Assembly (NCBI GenBank): GCA_030549335.1 | Contig: CM060190.1 | Span: 70,012,118 to 70,076,117 of the forward strand | Source of the DNA: Pontederia crassipes | Lineage: Eukaryota > Streptophyta > Magnoliopsida > Commelinales > Pontederiaceae | DNA length: 64,000 bases | Direction of reading: 5' to 3' | Shown: piece by piece, positions 1-12,520 of the stretch | Layout: the number at the start of each line of letters is the position of its first letter | Numbering within the stretch: position 1 is the stretch's first letter | Position numbers and translations under genes: made by a program | Notes under the pieces: generated by a model | Seen by the model: the letters and a program-made list of their open reading frames with translations, nothing else | Told to the model about the DNA's origin: nothing | Databases searched by the model: none

Positions 1-104
1 TCCCCTTTTCCACTCTTTATTGTCACACTTTGCTATTCATGTTGTGTACTTGTATAATGTTGCAATGCGTTAGAACTTAGACGGAGATGTTTTCGTTTTT
101 TTAG

Positions 105-790
105 GTTATTTTCTTGATTATCAACTATAACGATTTTTACTATAAACTTAACATATAAGTCTCTAAATTTTACCACAAATTTTATTTTAATAATTCCATT
201 TAATCTTGTTAGCTTTTTTTATTTTTTATTTTTTGTTTGTAAAAAATTTAAAATATCCTTCCATGATATGTTCTTTGTTTTAATATTAAAAAATAATAAA
301 ATGATATTATAGTAAGCATAAATAATATAAAACCTAAAAATATTATAAAAAAAGTTATATTAAGATGCAATCAATTGCATTGTACAATCTCATACTTTTA
401 AGTCATCAGATTGGAATCATTTTGATTTTATGATCCAAAATATAAACAATCTCCATCATTGAATCAAAATGATGTCAATTTAATGATCCATAAATATGAG
501 ATTAAACGGTGCAATTACAGATAATACGCCTCTATTATAAAAAGAGAATGTTTGATATTATTGACTTGTTAAAATATTTTTATTTTATTTTATTTTAAAA
601 ATAAAAATATTCATGGAAGGATATTTTAGTTTTTTCATAAATAAAAAATAATAAAAAAATTTATCATAAACAGACGAGAGGAGTGAAATGGAAATCGTAG
701 TAAAATTAGGGATGTATACGGTAAGTTTATAATTTAGAATTAGACACGAAAAATCGTTATACTTCAAAAGAATATTAAAGAAATAAATTT
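105..790. repeat. Foldback element with long inverted arms
   Basis: The stretch at about 110-275 reappears in reverse complement at about 600-785. Matching blocks include a shared ctataacgattttt core, the AAAATATCCTTCCATG block near 250-265 and 600-615, and the intervening T-rich tract. The centre (about 280-590) is AT-rich and has its own weaker inverted repeats around 400-490. I see no coding potential. The arms are diverged, so the exact ends and the target duplication are not clear. The layout suggests a Mutator-like or foldback non-autonomous DNA transposon. Confidence 0.5.
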
Positions 791-3700
791 GTTCTCCTAT
801 TCTTTTTCAAGCATTATATATATACACACATTGCATTATGATTGTAAAGAGAGTGAAAACCTAAAAAATGGAATCAATCGAGCATATCTTTCTTTGATTC
901 GAAAACAATAGGTAATTATCATTTTTATTTTGATTACGAAAAAAAAACATGACTACAAAAGTCTACATAATTAAAATTGTGTAAGTTTGATCTTGTTATT
1001 TATAATTTAAATATGTATAACATATTACTCAATTAACATAATATTTATATGATTATATATTAGTATTTTTTGTGATTAATAACTAATAAATATTAATATT
1101 AAAATACATAGTATGTGATTATGTCAATTGATATATTAAATTATCACTTAATCTTGTTATAAACTAAATAAATTCGGGGTCTAAAAAAATGATACTTTTT
1201 TTATTTGTGGTCACGAGATATCTTTTTTTTAAAGTGAAATGATTTTTACATTCATGACAATAATAATTAGTTTAGACCATATTATATCTTTTTTTTTTCT
1301 CTTGGTTAGATTTATGAACTAACTCGTGGCGGATTTGTAAGACATTTTCTATATATATACAAGAATCAAACTCTAGACTTATTTAAATAATGAAAAGTTG
1401 CTTGCATGCAAATTTTTTCTAACTTCTATTTGTTTCATAACTTATATAATAATTTTATATAAAAAATATTTATTTATTTACTTTCTATTCTAAAAAAATT
1501 CATAATATATGTTTGTCGCCTTTTCTCGTCAGGTATCATCTTTAATTTCTACCACTACAACTCTTACTCATGTTTTTTTTTTCTTCTTCACAATCTAAAC
1601 AGTGATTTAATTTGATGTTTTAGTTTGATTAATTTTCTTTCTCTCCATGATAAAATAATACTGAAATTAATATCGGTACAATTTGTAATTTCACAAATAC
1701 AAATATCTTAAATGCATTAATTATCAATTATCTCGACTATTATATTTATATAATCGTCATATTTATAAATCAAATGTCAAAATTTTAGTTGTTAATTATT
1801 AATTAAATCATTATTCTCAAGCTATCCTGTTAACAAGTTGAAAAAAAATTAGAGTTGAGGTGAAGTGGATAATAGTTACTCACTACTTAAATAAAAGTCT
1901 CAAATTCAATTTTTTATGAATATAAAAAAAATTCGATCTATCATAATCAGACATATTATTCGGAACGATATCAAATTAATCGAACTCGACAGTGAATTGA
2001 GACTCTAATCCGTAACTAGTGTACATAATATTTAACATCAATCGGAATTGAACGATGAGCGCCGCTTTTCGAATAAATGGCAATTGGAAAAAAATATCTC
2101 GATAGTTTGCCAAATTTGACGTATCAAACTTATTATGCATATAAAAAAACAGAAAAATATGTTGCATACGTGTGTTTTATAATTTTATTGTAGCGTCACG
2201 TCAAAAAGCCTGACCTGGTTGACTAATTAAATTTGGCTCAACTTTGAAGAACACGGTGAAACATGATAATATTGAATAATGTTGTGCTTTCTTCCAATTT
2301 TCCATAATAAAGATTCCTCTCGTTAATTCTTTTTTAATGTTTCCGGAGTATTTGACAAGATGGAAATGGACGTATCAAAGTTGTGTATTTGAACACCTTT
2401 GTATCATGACACTTCACATCATTCGATGATTTCATCCACAGTCACTCCTTGAAAGATAATATTTCTAAAACAACGATGCATCACTGAAAATAATTAACTT
2501 AAATTGAATGGTAAACGATTCTTCTCGTAATTCGATTTTTTTTATAAAAATAAAATAAATTTATTAAGAGTTTTAATTGTCATTTTTAAATACGTGACGC
2601 TTATGATAAATTGATCTTCAATCCATAAATAATATGCATAATCGAATTGAACCGCTCGATCGAACCGACAACAAAAAAAAAAAATTTTGTTGTTCATGAT
2701 CCGTTTGCAATATTGATCCAGAGCAATTATCCTACCATTTTAACAGCATGTCTAATTTCTTAGTGTGAAATGCACACGAGGCAAACTTATTTTAAAATTT
2801 TAAAGTTATTTATTATTATTATTTTTCATGATAACACAACTATTCTTTATTATTTATTATACTGTCACATTATTTCTTAAGTATTACCTGTTACGTTCCA
2901 GATTACAAATAACAAAATACATTTGAAAAGAGAATAAAAAATGATAGCCGCAAGCTTCTAATGAGAAATGACTAATATAATTAATATACTCTTTAAACTC
3001 GTCTTCTATATATGTGGTGATGTGAAATTATTTGTATGTATTTTATTTTTAGTTTATCAATTGAGTAAAAAAAAGGTATGTGATTCATTTTGTGAAAAAA
3101 AAATGAGTAAAAAAAAAAGGTATGTGAAATTATTTGTATTCATTTTATTTTTTTTATTTGTATGTAAAAAAATGAGAAGTAACCTAAAGATTATCTAATA
3201 TGCGTTATGTGTACATCGAGATGCGTGCTTAATGCTCATCAATAATTAACTTTTATTCTTTATAGTGATGTTTATTTACAGAACTTAACGAGTGTGTCAT
3301 TTCTTTAGACGAGGGATATTGTGTCTTCCTTCTTCTTATTCATCGAGTTAAGAATTTATGAGTTAGATTTAAAGTTTTTAAATGAAGATGAATAAAATAG
3401 AATCCATATATTTCTAATACAATGAATATGAACATAAGAGACACGGTGTCCCTCCTTTAAAAAACGGACACCTTCATTTTCTCGTTATTTTTACAATTAA
3501 TTTGATATAGAATAGTTGATAAGGAGTTTAATGACTCGAGTTAATTTTAAAAATAAATAATTATGTGTTTGATAATAAAAAAATTATAAATTATTATTTT
3601 AATGAAATGATAAAAAAGTTCTTAACATTAGAATATAAGAAATATTTGAAAAAAATTATGTATATTAATAAAATAATAGATGTATTAATTAAATTGATCA

Positions 3701-5590
3701 ACTTTTTTTTTACATAACATAACTTGGAGTTCCTCAATTTATTTTTTCTAACTTATAAATATTTATTAGTTCTTTTTTCATTATCAAACAAGAAAAAATT
3801 TTCAAAATTACTTATTGATTTCTATAATCACTAATCAGTTGCCAAAAAATGCAAGCGATATTTTGAAAAGTCTACCACAATGTCAATTCTTGTAAAAGAA
3901 AGTTTGGTAAAATATCCTCGAAAGATATATCAATTTTTAAACGTGTAGACATGAAAAAAAGAATTCGTATTTAAATTATTAGAAAGTCTGATCACTTTTA
4001 TATAAAAGATTTATGCGATGTTATTTTTAATTATCATGTAATAGTTTTCATAATTTAGCATTCTTCTATTACATATTGAAATTCTCTTATTTGACATCGT
4101 TCAAATATTAGTATTAAAATTTATTTTTCACCAATAATAGATGTATTTAAATTTAAATTTATTTTGTCATTTGTTTAAAAAAATCAGATTTAAATAGGAT
4201 TTAAAAAGTCAACCAGTTAGATGGCTTCTTTTATTTTTTTTTAAATGATTTTAATATATTTTTCAAGCTAATCCGAAAAAAATACTGAATAATATTTTAG
4301 ATTGAAAAATTACCTCACAAGAACTGCTCTCACCTTACCATATGTAATTTATAGCCGAGAAAATAGAAAATAGTGTGAGTAAAATTATAACTAAGAATGG
4401 CCCGATCAAGGAAAATATTAATAATTATGCTAGAACATGTCTTAATTATCAGGTAAATAGTAATTTATGTTATTGAAAAATTATAGATCATTGTTACAAC
4501 AAGAACATTAATATATTGGCAATATTTAAGTAACGTACTTTCATCTTCTATTTTCTTCAATCTTTTGCGTGCTAGCTCGGGTATCTGGCCTGAGAGACTT
4601 TCGGTGTTAGTGTCCGATTAATTCGAAGGTGAAAAAAATAAAATAATAATTTATTTTCTGACTAAGATAATGATTTTAAAATTACTAATTAATTTTCTTC
4701 GATTTATAATTCATTTAGTTCAAAGCAAATGCGAAAAATATTCAACATTCCTACAAAGATATCAAACTTTTATTTCATTTATCATGTTTAGTTGCGTCTC
4801 CTTTCATTAACCCATCGTACACGCCGTGGGATTTTTGTTAATGAAATTTATTATACACATCAACTCAGGCTGTGCACGCCTTGCCCCGTCTTTTGTGCAT
4901 AACAAGGGAAGCTAACTACTAATATCATTTGCATGCTCGTTTTTTTTAGAGTTTAAATCGAGAAGAAAGGAGGATAATGGAAATTGAATTATTTTCTTTC
5001 CTTCTTTCTTCTTCCAATTTCCCTCTTTTTTATTGTTTATTCCATTTAATATCCAAACACACCTAGCTAGAGCCATTTGGTTAAGGAATATATTTGAATA
5101 GAACAAAATAAAAATATCTTATTCTAAAAATTAATCATATTCTATTTATATTTTATTAAATATAATGTGTTGATCAATTTTTCTAAATGTTTAAATCGTT
5201 AAGAACAATAATATCAATAATTTTATATTCTTAACGCTCTTTTTCATGCTCCTGACAATTTTTGGTCTTAACACTTCTCACGTGTCACGTGTGGACTATC
5301 TAGCCTAGTCAACCACGTAAACAATAAAGAGAGAAAAATATTTTTATAAAAAAATAATAACTTAACGAGATTTGAACTCTTGACATATAGTTCTAATAAC
5401 ATGTTAAATTTGACGTGCTAACTAATTTTTTTTTAAAAACTTAAATTATTAAAAAAAATAACATCATTGATTTTATATTATTAACATATTTTATTCAAGG
5501 AGAATAAAAACAAAGTATAATGTTTTCTAACTAAATATTTTATTATAAGTAGTTGATGTTCGTTATTTGATCACAATAAAAATTTTAATA
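791..5590. other. AT-rich intergenic DNA, no gene seen
   Basis: Long A/T runs fill this stretch and all open frames are short and of low complexity. A partly repeated AT-rich motif (ggtatgtga followed by attatttgta) occurs twice around 3015-3165. A CACGTG core is present near 5285. Nothing here supports a gene. Confidence 0.6.
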
Positions 5591-5608
5591 TAACATTATA
5601 TGGTTATA

Positions 5609-5694
5609 CAACAACAACAACAACAACAACAAAGCCTTATCCCACTAGGTGGGGTCGGCTACATGGATCATACGACGCCATTCCGCTCTATTAA
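5609..5694 (-). mobile_element. 5'-truncated RTE-type retrotransposon end
   Basis: An insertion of about 85 bp containing only the extreme 3' end of the RTE family seen elsewhere in the window: the (TTG)n tail and the last codons of the reverse transcriptase ORF, in minus orientation. It is bounded by an 18-bp perfect target duplication (TAACATTATATGGTTATA at 5591-5608 and 5695-5712). The tail is longer here (seven to eight TTG units) than in the other copies, which fits a fairly recent insertion. Confidence 0.9.
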
Positions 5695-5712
5695 TAACAT
5701 TATATGGTTATA

Positions 5713-6299
5713 AGGTAAAAAAAATAAAATAAGGTTAAAATATTTTAAAATTATGGGAAAATAATTATCCATGCTATCCGTAAGAATGACAATATTTTGT
5801 CTGGGAAATTCAAGCGGTAATTTCATTTTTTAAAAAATATTTTTTTTCTTATTTCCTCTCACACCCCTCAATAATAAAAGTTTTAGCATCTAAACTACAA
5901 ATTTACAAATTTTAATCCCCAGCTTTAGTTCTTCCCTTAACTTTCATCCAAAATTTTTGTTAAGTTATTTTTTTTGATTTATAAGATGTCAATTTTGCTC
6001 TTATTTCTTTAATATAAGGAAAAAATATTATCATGAGGATGATATTGTATAAAAAACCTAATCCTTTTTTATCAATGTTGATGATTTTTATTTTTAAAAT
6101 GATTTTATTTTAATAAGAAACAAAGGGCAAAAATATATTTAACAATTATTAAAAAAATTAATTAACAGAAATCTAGGTAAAGCTTGGGAGAAAGATTTGA
6201 ATGTCAAATTTGAGCAAGTTAAAAAAATTACAAATTTATAGTTTAGAATAAATGTAAAAAAAATATTGTTAGATGTTAAAGAAAATAACCTTTATCTAA
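5713..6299. other. AT-rich intergenic DNA, no gene seen
   Basis: This stretch holds short poly-A and poly-T tracts and no credible reading frame or repeat structure that I can identify. Confidence 0.55.
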
Positions 6300-6555
6300 G
6301 GCGTTTGGTTGCATATTAATCGCTGGAATAAGGACTTAATCGTCGGAATACAGCCAAACGCGAGGTGGATTAAGATTAAGAGGAGACAAATGACACAAGA
6401 TTCACGATGGATATTTAATCTTATTGAGGTCGTTGTTTTACAAGTTATTGTATTTTTCGATTTTGATAAAATAAAGATAATCGATCGTAATCCATTCAAC
6501 CTCATGAGTTAGTAATATTTCTTCTGGATTAACTATACGGCAACCAAACACCGCC
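6300..6555. mobile_element. Tourist-like MITE
   Basis: The ends are imperfect inverted repeats: GGCG-TTTGGTTGC on the left and GGCGGTGTTTGGTTGC on the right in reverse complement. They are flanked by TAA on both sides (6297-6299 and 6556-6558), the three-base duplication expected of PIF/Harbinger-type MITEs. The 256-bp interior has no meaningful coding capacity; open frames on both strands across it are a by-product of its partial symmetry. Confidence 0.7.
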
Positions 6556-6558
6556 TAA

Positions 6559-6805
6559 GATGCTATTTCATTGTGGAATATCTATTGGATGAAATACAAC
6601 CAAATGCGAGATATATTAGGATTAGTGGGAGACAACGCGCGCACAATTTACAATGTATGTTTAATCTTATCGGTGGCTTATTTTCGATGTTAAGATATTC
6701 TTCAAAATGGGTGGAATATATATAATCACGCAGAAGATTATTGTAATCTATAGATTTGATAATCTTGGTCGGAGATTAACTTGTCAACATCCAAACGCGC
6801 CCTAT
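6559..6805. mobile_element. Second, diverged relative of the neighbouring MITE
   Basis: The interior repeats landmarks of the 6300-6555 element in the same order: a ggaata/ggatga start, CCAAACGCGAG versus CCAAATGCGAG, a ggattaagatta-like block, then TTTAATCTTAT. It ends with CCAAACGCGCCCT, resembling the terminal repeat. Its left end is not clear, so it may be partly deleted. I infer a second family member directly beside the first. Confidence 0.45.
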
Positions 6806-8471
6806 AAACAAAATTGAAAACTACTTGGATAAACAAAATTGTGAAAATAGTAAAAAAAAATGATGGTCATCAAAATAAAATCAAAGCATGAAACTTAAGC
6901 TCCGGTAATAATATGCATGAAATAAATATCCCCCATGGCTCAATCATAGCATCCAGTGGAGCTCATGTGGCAGCTGAGTTGAGGATGTGAAATGCTGCCA
7001 CTTTTGGCTCCATAAATGAAGGGAATAAGTATAAAACCTCCCAAGGAGGGAATCAACAAAACCACATGGGCAGAATCCACAGCCAACATGCAAAATCAAC
7101 TAGGACTTCAAAGATTGTTCTAAATATAATTTCAGAATATTTGTTTTCTTTAAATCTGAAAAAAAAATCAACTGAAACCACTTCCATGCTGATGTTTTCT
7201 TTTATTTTAGAATATTTGTTTTCTTTAACCTTCAGGCTGGAATGCCTAACACCCCAAAAAATACAGATATAGGTCTATGTCTGAAAGTAAAGCCAAATTT
7301 TGCCTTGTCCACCGAACAGGATAAGAAATTTAACAATGATATGAGAATTTTTCCAGGGACCAGTCTTTATGTGGTCTCTACCTTTGCGCCGAAACTTCTT
7401 TTGGACAGAATGTTCTCATGGCGAGGGTGTGAAAGTTGTAATCTTTTTTTTATATATATTCCATTACGTATGAACAAATAATAATATCTAAGATGTCATA
7501 AACATGGAGCAGTAAACATGATACAAGTTCCTACACATGCTTTGTTCCCCCAAAAATGAGTGGAACAAAATACTTTTTCTTTTCCATGTTTGTTAATGAG
7601 AAAATGCATGGGGAAACTTTTTGTTAGTATTTTCAATTTTGGCTATCCAAAGAACTTTATCATAATGATGGGACCATGACATGCCGGTCCAATTTGGGAG
7701 TAGTGACCGTTCCTTACTCTGGACATTTCAATCTATCAAACAAAATGGACATAAGTAATCTAAGATAATCTAAGAACTCACCAAACTGAAGTGAAAAAGT
7801 ACGAATCATGATAAAAAAAATCGTTATTGTTCTATAATTTCGACTTCAGATTAATTAAGGCCGACACTGAAAAAAGGATCAGTCATAGTAGAGCACCTCA
7901 TGTCATAGAATAAATCTCTAATGTAGGAAGAGGAACATAAGTGACATAATAATTGTTATTAGGAGACGGGAAAGAGAAGATAAACTAGAGGAAAGAGAAA
8001 GGGAATAGGTGTTCACTTAATTTAAATGAATTAATTAAAAGAAGATAAGAAATTAAAATTAAGTAATATTTTTTATAAATAAATATATGTATTTATTTTC
8101 TAATTATAGAAGATTCAAATATAAAATATATAACAATTATTTTTCTTCTTCTTCTTTTCACTCTATTTTGAAAGTGAAAAAGGAATGAGCGATAAGAAGA
8201 AGATGATATTTTTCTCTTTATTTTTCTTCCAGTTAAATGCAACGAAATGAGGAGAATGAAGTTCTCGTCCCCTATCCCTCCTTTATCCTGCTTTCATCTC
8301 CAATCAAATAAATTCTAAATGTATTTCCAGTAACTATTACCCGTTTGAGTCTAATACAAGATTATGATTTATGAGGAACCTTTGATCCTCCAGGCGCTTA
8401 CACCTGCATAAGAAGATTCGAAATGCTGAGGGCAACAGGAAAAACAAATTCTCAAACCTAAACATCCATAG
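6806..8471. other. Intergenic DNA, no gene seen
   Basis: Moderately AT-rich sequence with no conserved protein segment in any frame. Open frames near 7066-7481 are short and unlike known proteins. Confidence 0.5.
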
Positions 8472-8890
8472 TAGGGGTGTTCACCGGTGAACCCGAGTAT
8501 CCAAACCGACCCGCCAACCCAATTTTGTTTTTAATTTTAAATGATTTTTTATTTAATTTAAGTGTTTTATACCATCTAAAATTTAAAAACATATAAAATA
8601 ATGTATTTTAAATAGATAATAATATGTAGATATTTAAAATAATATTTTTTATACCTAAAAAATACTTTATTTCATATTTAAAATAAAATAATAGATGTTT
8701 TTTGTATTAAAAATAAAAAAAAAGTTGATTGGATAACCCGACCACCCGACTCGACCCAACCTAATCGGGTCAGGTCGGGTTGGGTCCTGTCTCAAAAAAA
8801 TTTGAAATCCGACCCAACCCGGCCAAACTCGGCCGTATTGGGTCGGGTTTGGTCATGGGTCAGGTCAAACCCGACTCGTGAACATCCCTA
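8472..8890. mobile_element. hAT-like MITE
   Basis: The terminal inverted repeats are TAGGGGTGTTCAC on the left and TAGGGATGTTCAC on the right in reverse complement. They are flanked by an 8-bp duplication with one mismatch (ATCCATAG at 8464-8471, ATCCACAG at 8891-8898), the size expected of hAT transposons. The interior right half is rich in CCCGACC/GGGTCGG motifs that could form secondary structure. There is no transposase, so the element is non-autonomous. Confidence 0.8.
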
Positions 8891-9235
8891 ATCCACAGAG
8901 GAAATTCCTACTAGTTTAGTAAATCATGTTGGAATTTCGATTACAATATGTCAACAGCAAATACCTGAAGATAAAACCATCGACCAAATGCGAGAGGAAA
9001 TAAGCAAATGACAAACAATTTTGCACACAAAAAAAAATAGTAGTCAAACCTTGCTACAAATGTGGCTAATGCAAACAGATTTACATGAAATGGCAACTAG
9101 GGGAAAAAATACGAAGCTACATTGGTTCCTTCTAAAAATGGCAATCCCTAACATTACCTGGCAAGGATGCACATTAATGCGACAGAATAGCATTTCAATA
9201 ATCAGCAGAAAAGATTTATTCTAGCTGTTTCCTCA

Positions 9236-10985
9236 GGATGCAAATGTTTGAGCAACTTTACTATGTCTATATTCCTCACTTGAGTGTATGATGTGGTCAA
9301 CAAGGCCTGTAAAGAAATAATATCTGGAATTTAATGCCACTTTGTGCATACAAATGGCAATAATTTTTCAAACACAAACAAAATTTTCATGTGTTGTAGG
9401 AAAAAAATTTACTCTCCTATTTATAAAATTTGAAAAAGCATAAGACACAAATGAAAAAGGAATCTTAGTGAGTTGCAAACAGAAAAAAATGATAATATTT
9501 CTGGGAAGAGAAAATCTTACAAACTAGAACTTCTTGCTTCAATTTCAGCCCAGACAATGAATCATGATGACTCTTTAGTGATTTACACATTTCACCAGCG
9601 TATCACACAATAGAATTTAATTAATTTGATCTAAATTGACTTATCTATCACATACTTGGGCAATGGTTTACATTTTAGAAGGTGATTTATGTTTGTAGGG
9701 ACACAGTTGTTAATATAATAGAAGAATTAAAAATTTGATTGTCTTCATGCATCAAATATGACTGTACCATATTTGTAACCCATAGCTCACACAAAATCAA
9801 ATCAATTCTCTTGATAATCCACAATAAATAGAAAAAAAAACAAATAAGAATACTAATCAAAGTAAACTCTAACGGAGTCAAACTGAACAAAGTTGATCCT
9901 AACATAAGTGAACAAGCATTAGTTTTTGGCAGCAATGTTCAACTCGAGGAAGGAAAAACTATATGTCTAAACCTTAGTAGAAGATAATGAACAACCTCTA
10001 AAGAGATAAGATAACCAACTGAGAAATAAGGAGAAAAGTAGGTGTCCTCAGCTGAAGGAAACCTGATAACATTTTCATAACACCTATGATAACTCTTTGT
10101 TAAGACATTGCCATTTAGTATACAACCAAATAATGGGGAACTCATCAGTCTTCAAATCAATTTCAAAGTAAGTCCACAAAACCTAGAAAAGGTTGTGCAA
10201 TTGCATAAAGGATGGACTTAGGAGAAGATCAAGATTACCTGAAAGGAGAAAGGTATTAACTCATTTGATATAAGATATGCAATAGTTCACCATATAAATG
10301 ATTACAAAGAAAGTAAATATCTGTTTAGTTATCTACAATAATCAAATGGCCAAAGGAAAGACTGGAGTTTTCATTGATTGACTGTTAACTGGAATTGTCA
10401 AGACCAGTGTCCCGGAGGGTAATGGCACAAATCCAACTTGTTACATAATATGAAATTGAATACTAGAGTTCTCAAATTCCATATTCATATTGTGGAATGG
10501 GGGGCGTGCATTTTTATAGACGCAGATACATATGCTATGATGTTGGGTAGATTTATGAAAATAGAATACTGTACCTGCAGATTTCCCTTCATCTTTCTTA
10601 GGGAAAACAGTGTTATGCACTTGTCAAATACCAGCTACCAGAATAAATGAATCATACAACACATGAAATCAAGTGGATAACAGAAATAAGTCAACAGAAG
10701 CAAGATTAGAAAACAAGTCAGAAATGTTTGTGTTACTTTATCATCTTATGAATCAGAAAACAAGTCAGAAATGTTTGTGTTACTTTATCATCTCATGAAT
10801 CACTCGGAGGAAAGTGTATCCTCTTACACACACAAAACACATTTTAGTACTATGCACCTAATACATGAAACAAGCAAATTCACCTGAATAGAGGGAAATA
10901 TTCAATCACAGAGCTGACTTGACAAATTGATTCAGCACCCCTGCTGATCTGGCCCACTTAGAAGAATAAAACAGTTAGCACTCCC
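9236..10985 (-). other. Exon-like segments of an unidentified minus-strand gene
   Basis: Several short minus-strand segments look like exons with plausible splice sites. One begins after TTTCTTTACAG near 9307. If joined in phase to an upstream segment near 9520-9590 it reads ...LVDHIIHSSEEYRHSKVAQ and then stops; in another phase it reads TSYTQVRNIDIVKLLKHLHP and then stops. Another follows a good polypyrimidine tract and TTTCAG near 10247. A third, near 10896-10968, ends CTATTCAG|GTGAAT. I recognise no family, and frame choice is uncertain. A GC-rich block at 14000-14195 could be the first exon. This could be a real small gene, a pseudogene, or chance. Confidence 0.22.
10708..10801. repeat. 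47-bp tandem duplication
   Basis: A 47-bp unit containing AACAAGTCAGAAATGTTTGT occurs twice head to tail with one visible difference (cttatgaatc versus ctcatgaatc). The near identity suggests a recent local slippage or repair duplication. Confidence 0.9.
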
Positions 10986-11433
10986 GTTCGGTTGGAATAA
11001 GGTCCCCATTTTTTAACCAAATATTCACATTTGTATTGTGTGGATCCTACCAGTACTAATGTGAAAACAAGCAAAAAGTCCAGGTTATCAAGTTCTTTCA
11101 ATACCTGAGAGCAGAGTGATCCTGCTGATCAAGCCTCTTGGAGCAACTCATGGATTCATAAATTTTAAACTAGCCAAATCCAATCACTTGCCGAGCGCTG
11201 GACTGGCACCATTATGTTAAGAGTCTTCAACCTGTTAGTTGAAAGTTAATATTAATTAAGATGGAAGGTCAAAAATAAAAAGGAAATGATTGTATACCAA
11301 ATGATTGATGACAGTACAACATAGAAGGCATGTATAACTATGCTAAGCTTAAAAATGCACACAACGATTACTATATCAAGATGGAACAAAGACTTCGTCC
11401 GGATAATATAATCCCTCAAAGCAACAGGATGGT

Positions 11434-12504
11434 ACAACAACAACAACAACAAAGCCTTATCCCACTAGGTGGGGTCGGCTACATGGATCATACGATGTCA
11501 TTCGTTGATCCATGTTCATAAGATTCGACAGAGTTTTACGCTGGCTGTCGGGGCCTAACACAACCCTCCTCCTTTATCCGGGCTTGGGACCGGCTATAAA
11601 ACATAGGCGGAGTTTATATCAGGAGTACACTTGTGAAAAATTGCATGAAAAACAATTATCACACAAATGAAAATAAATAAATAAAAGCAAATAAAGAAGA
11701 TTAATATCCAGCACCAGACTTTTGCTGATCAATTAGGAAGAAAATAGACAGAAAAATGTACATGTGGCAGGAAACATAACGCTGAATCATCAAGTCATAA
11801 GTAGTCATGGTTCACAAGAAACTAATATCATGTAAGTGACACAAATTAAAGCCAACTAATATGAGGTAAGCCTTATACATGCACTTTTTTTAGAGTATCA
11901 CCAGTCGGTTTACCTGCACTTTCTTTGTATTTTCTTTTCTTTTTGTTCTTTTCTCTTTTTTCTTTTTTTTTTTTTTGAGAGGCACTTTCTTTTGTAATCA
12001 ATCAGCGTATATTGAATGCACACGAAAGTAACTACAATCAGGGACTAAGCAAGTTGACACTATCTCAAGAAGGTATAATTATTTTTATGGATATTACTAG
12101 ACAGAATTTGGAGAGAATTCCACAAGGGTGAAAACTGAAAAAAATTTACTTCGCCGCCATCATCAAGAACAAAAACCTCCCCATGCTCAAAAGGTGACAT
12201 GGTTCCTGCATCTGTATTCAAATACGGATCTGCATGGAAACAAAAACTTGGCAGTATGAGCACTTAGCAACATTAAATCAGGAAAATATGTATGAAGAAC
12301 ACAAGTTGCAGGTTATTGCCCGAAAATGTGCTCATGACTGTTTGTGGAACAAATTGGACCACTAAGTCTTGAGGGATGGAAAACACTAGCTTCGGTCAAC
12401 TATACTGATGTTATCCTCTGCATAATGCCTTATTCTTCTCGTCCAAAAAGATGATAAAGGATGAAAAAAAGAATTTTTTTGTTCCTCTTTTAGTGAAACT
12501 ATAA
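11434..12504 (-). mobile_element. Short RTE-derived element carrying a CTP synthase gene fragment
   Basis: Reading on the minus strand, this 1071-bp unit starts with about 0.89 kb of non-repeat DNA (12504-11614). It continues into the short head-plus-tail element (11613-11434) and ends in (TTG)n. It is bounded by a perfect 16-bp duplication, AAAGCAACAGGATGGT, at 11418-11433 and 12505-12520; the identity runs 20 bases if bases shared with the tail are counted. That length matches the 16-19 bp duplications of other family members. The non-repeat part contains one CTP synthase exon with intron sequence on both sides, in the same orientation as the element. I infer that unspliced CTP synthase RNA, ending at an element copy within its intron, was reverse transcribed and inserted here. 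Confidence 0.8.
12150..12229 (-). pseudogene. Isolated CTP synthase exon
   Basis: The 80-bp segment encodes [20 protein letters not shown] followed by VLDDGGE, a near-invariant part of the CTP synthase amidoligase domain that lies close to the N-terminus. It is preceded by a good acceptor (TTTCCATGCAG) and followed by a donor (GAA|GTAAAT), so it is an intact exon with its splice sites. CTP synthase converts UTP to CTP using glutamine. I found no preceding exon (the P-loop start) or following exon (DLGNYERF) in the neighbouring kilobases. It lies inside the retrotransposed unit at 11434-12504 and is therefore a captured fragment, not a gene. Confidence 0.85.
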
Positions 12505-12520
12505 AAAGCAACAGGATGGT

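Noticed and set aside
5360..5420. tRNA- or SINE-like motif (GAGATTTGAACTCTTGAC)
   Set aside because: It resembles a T-loop in reverse, but no cloverleaf stems or A box at proper spacing could be found.
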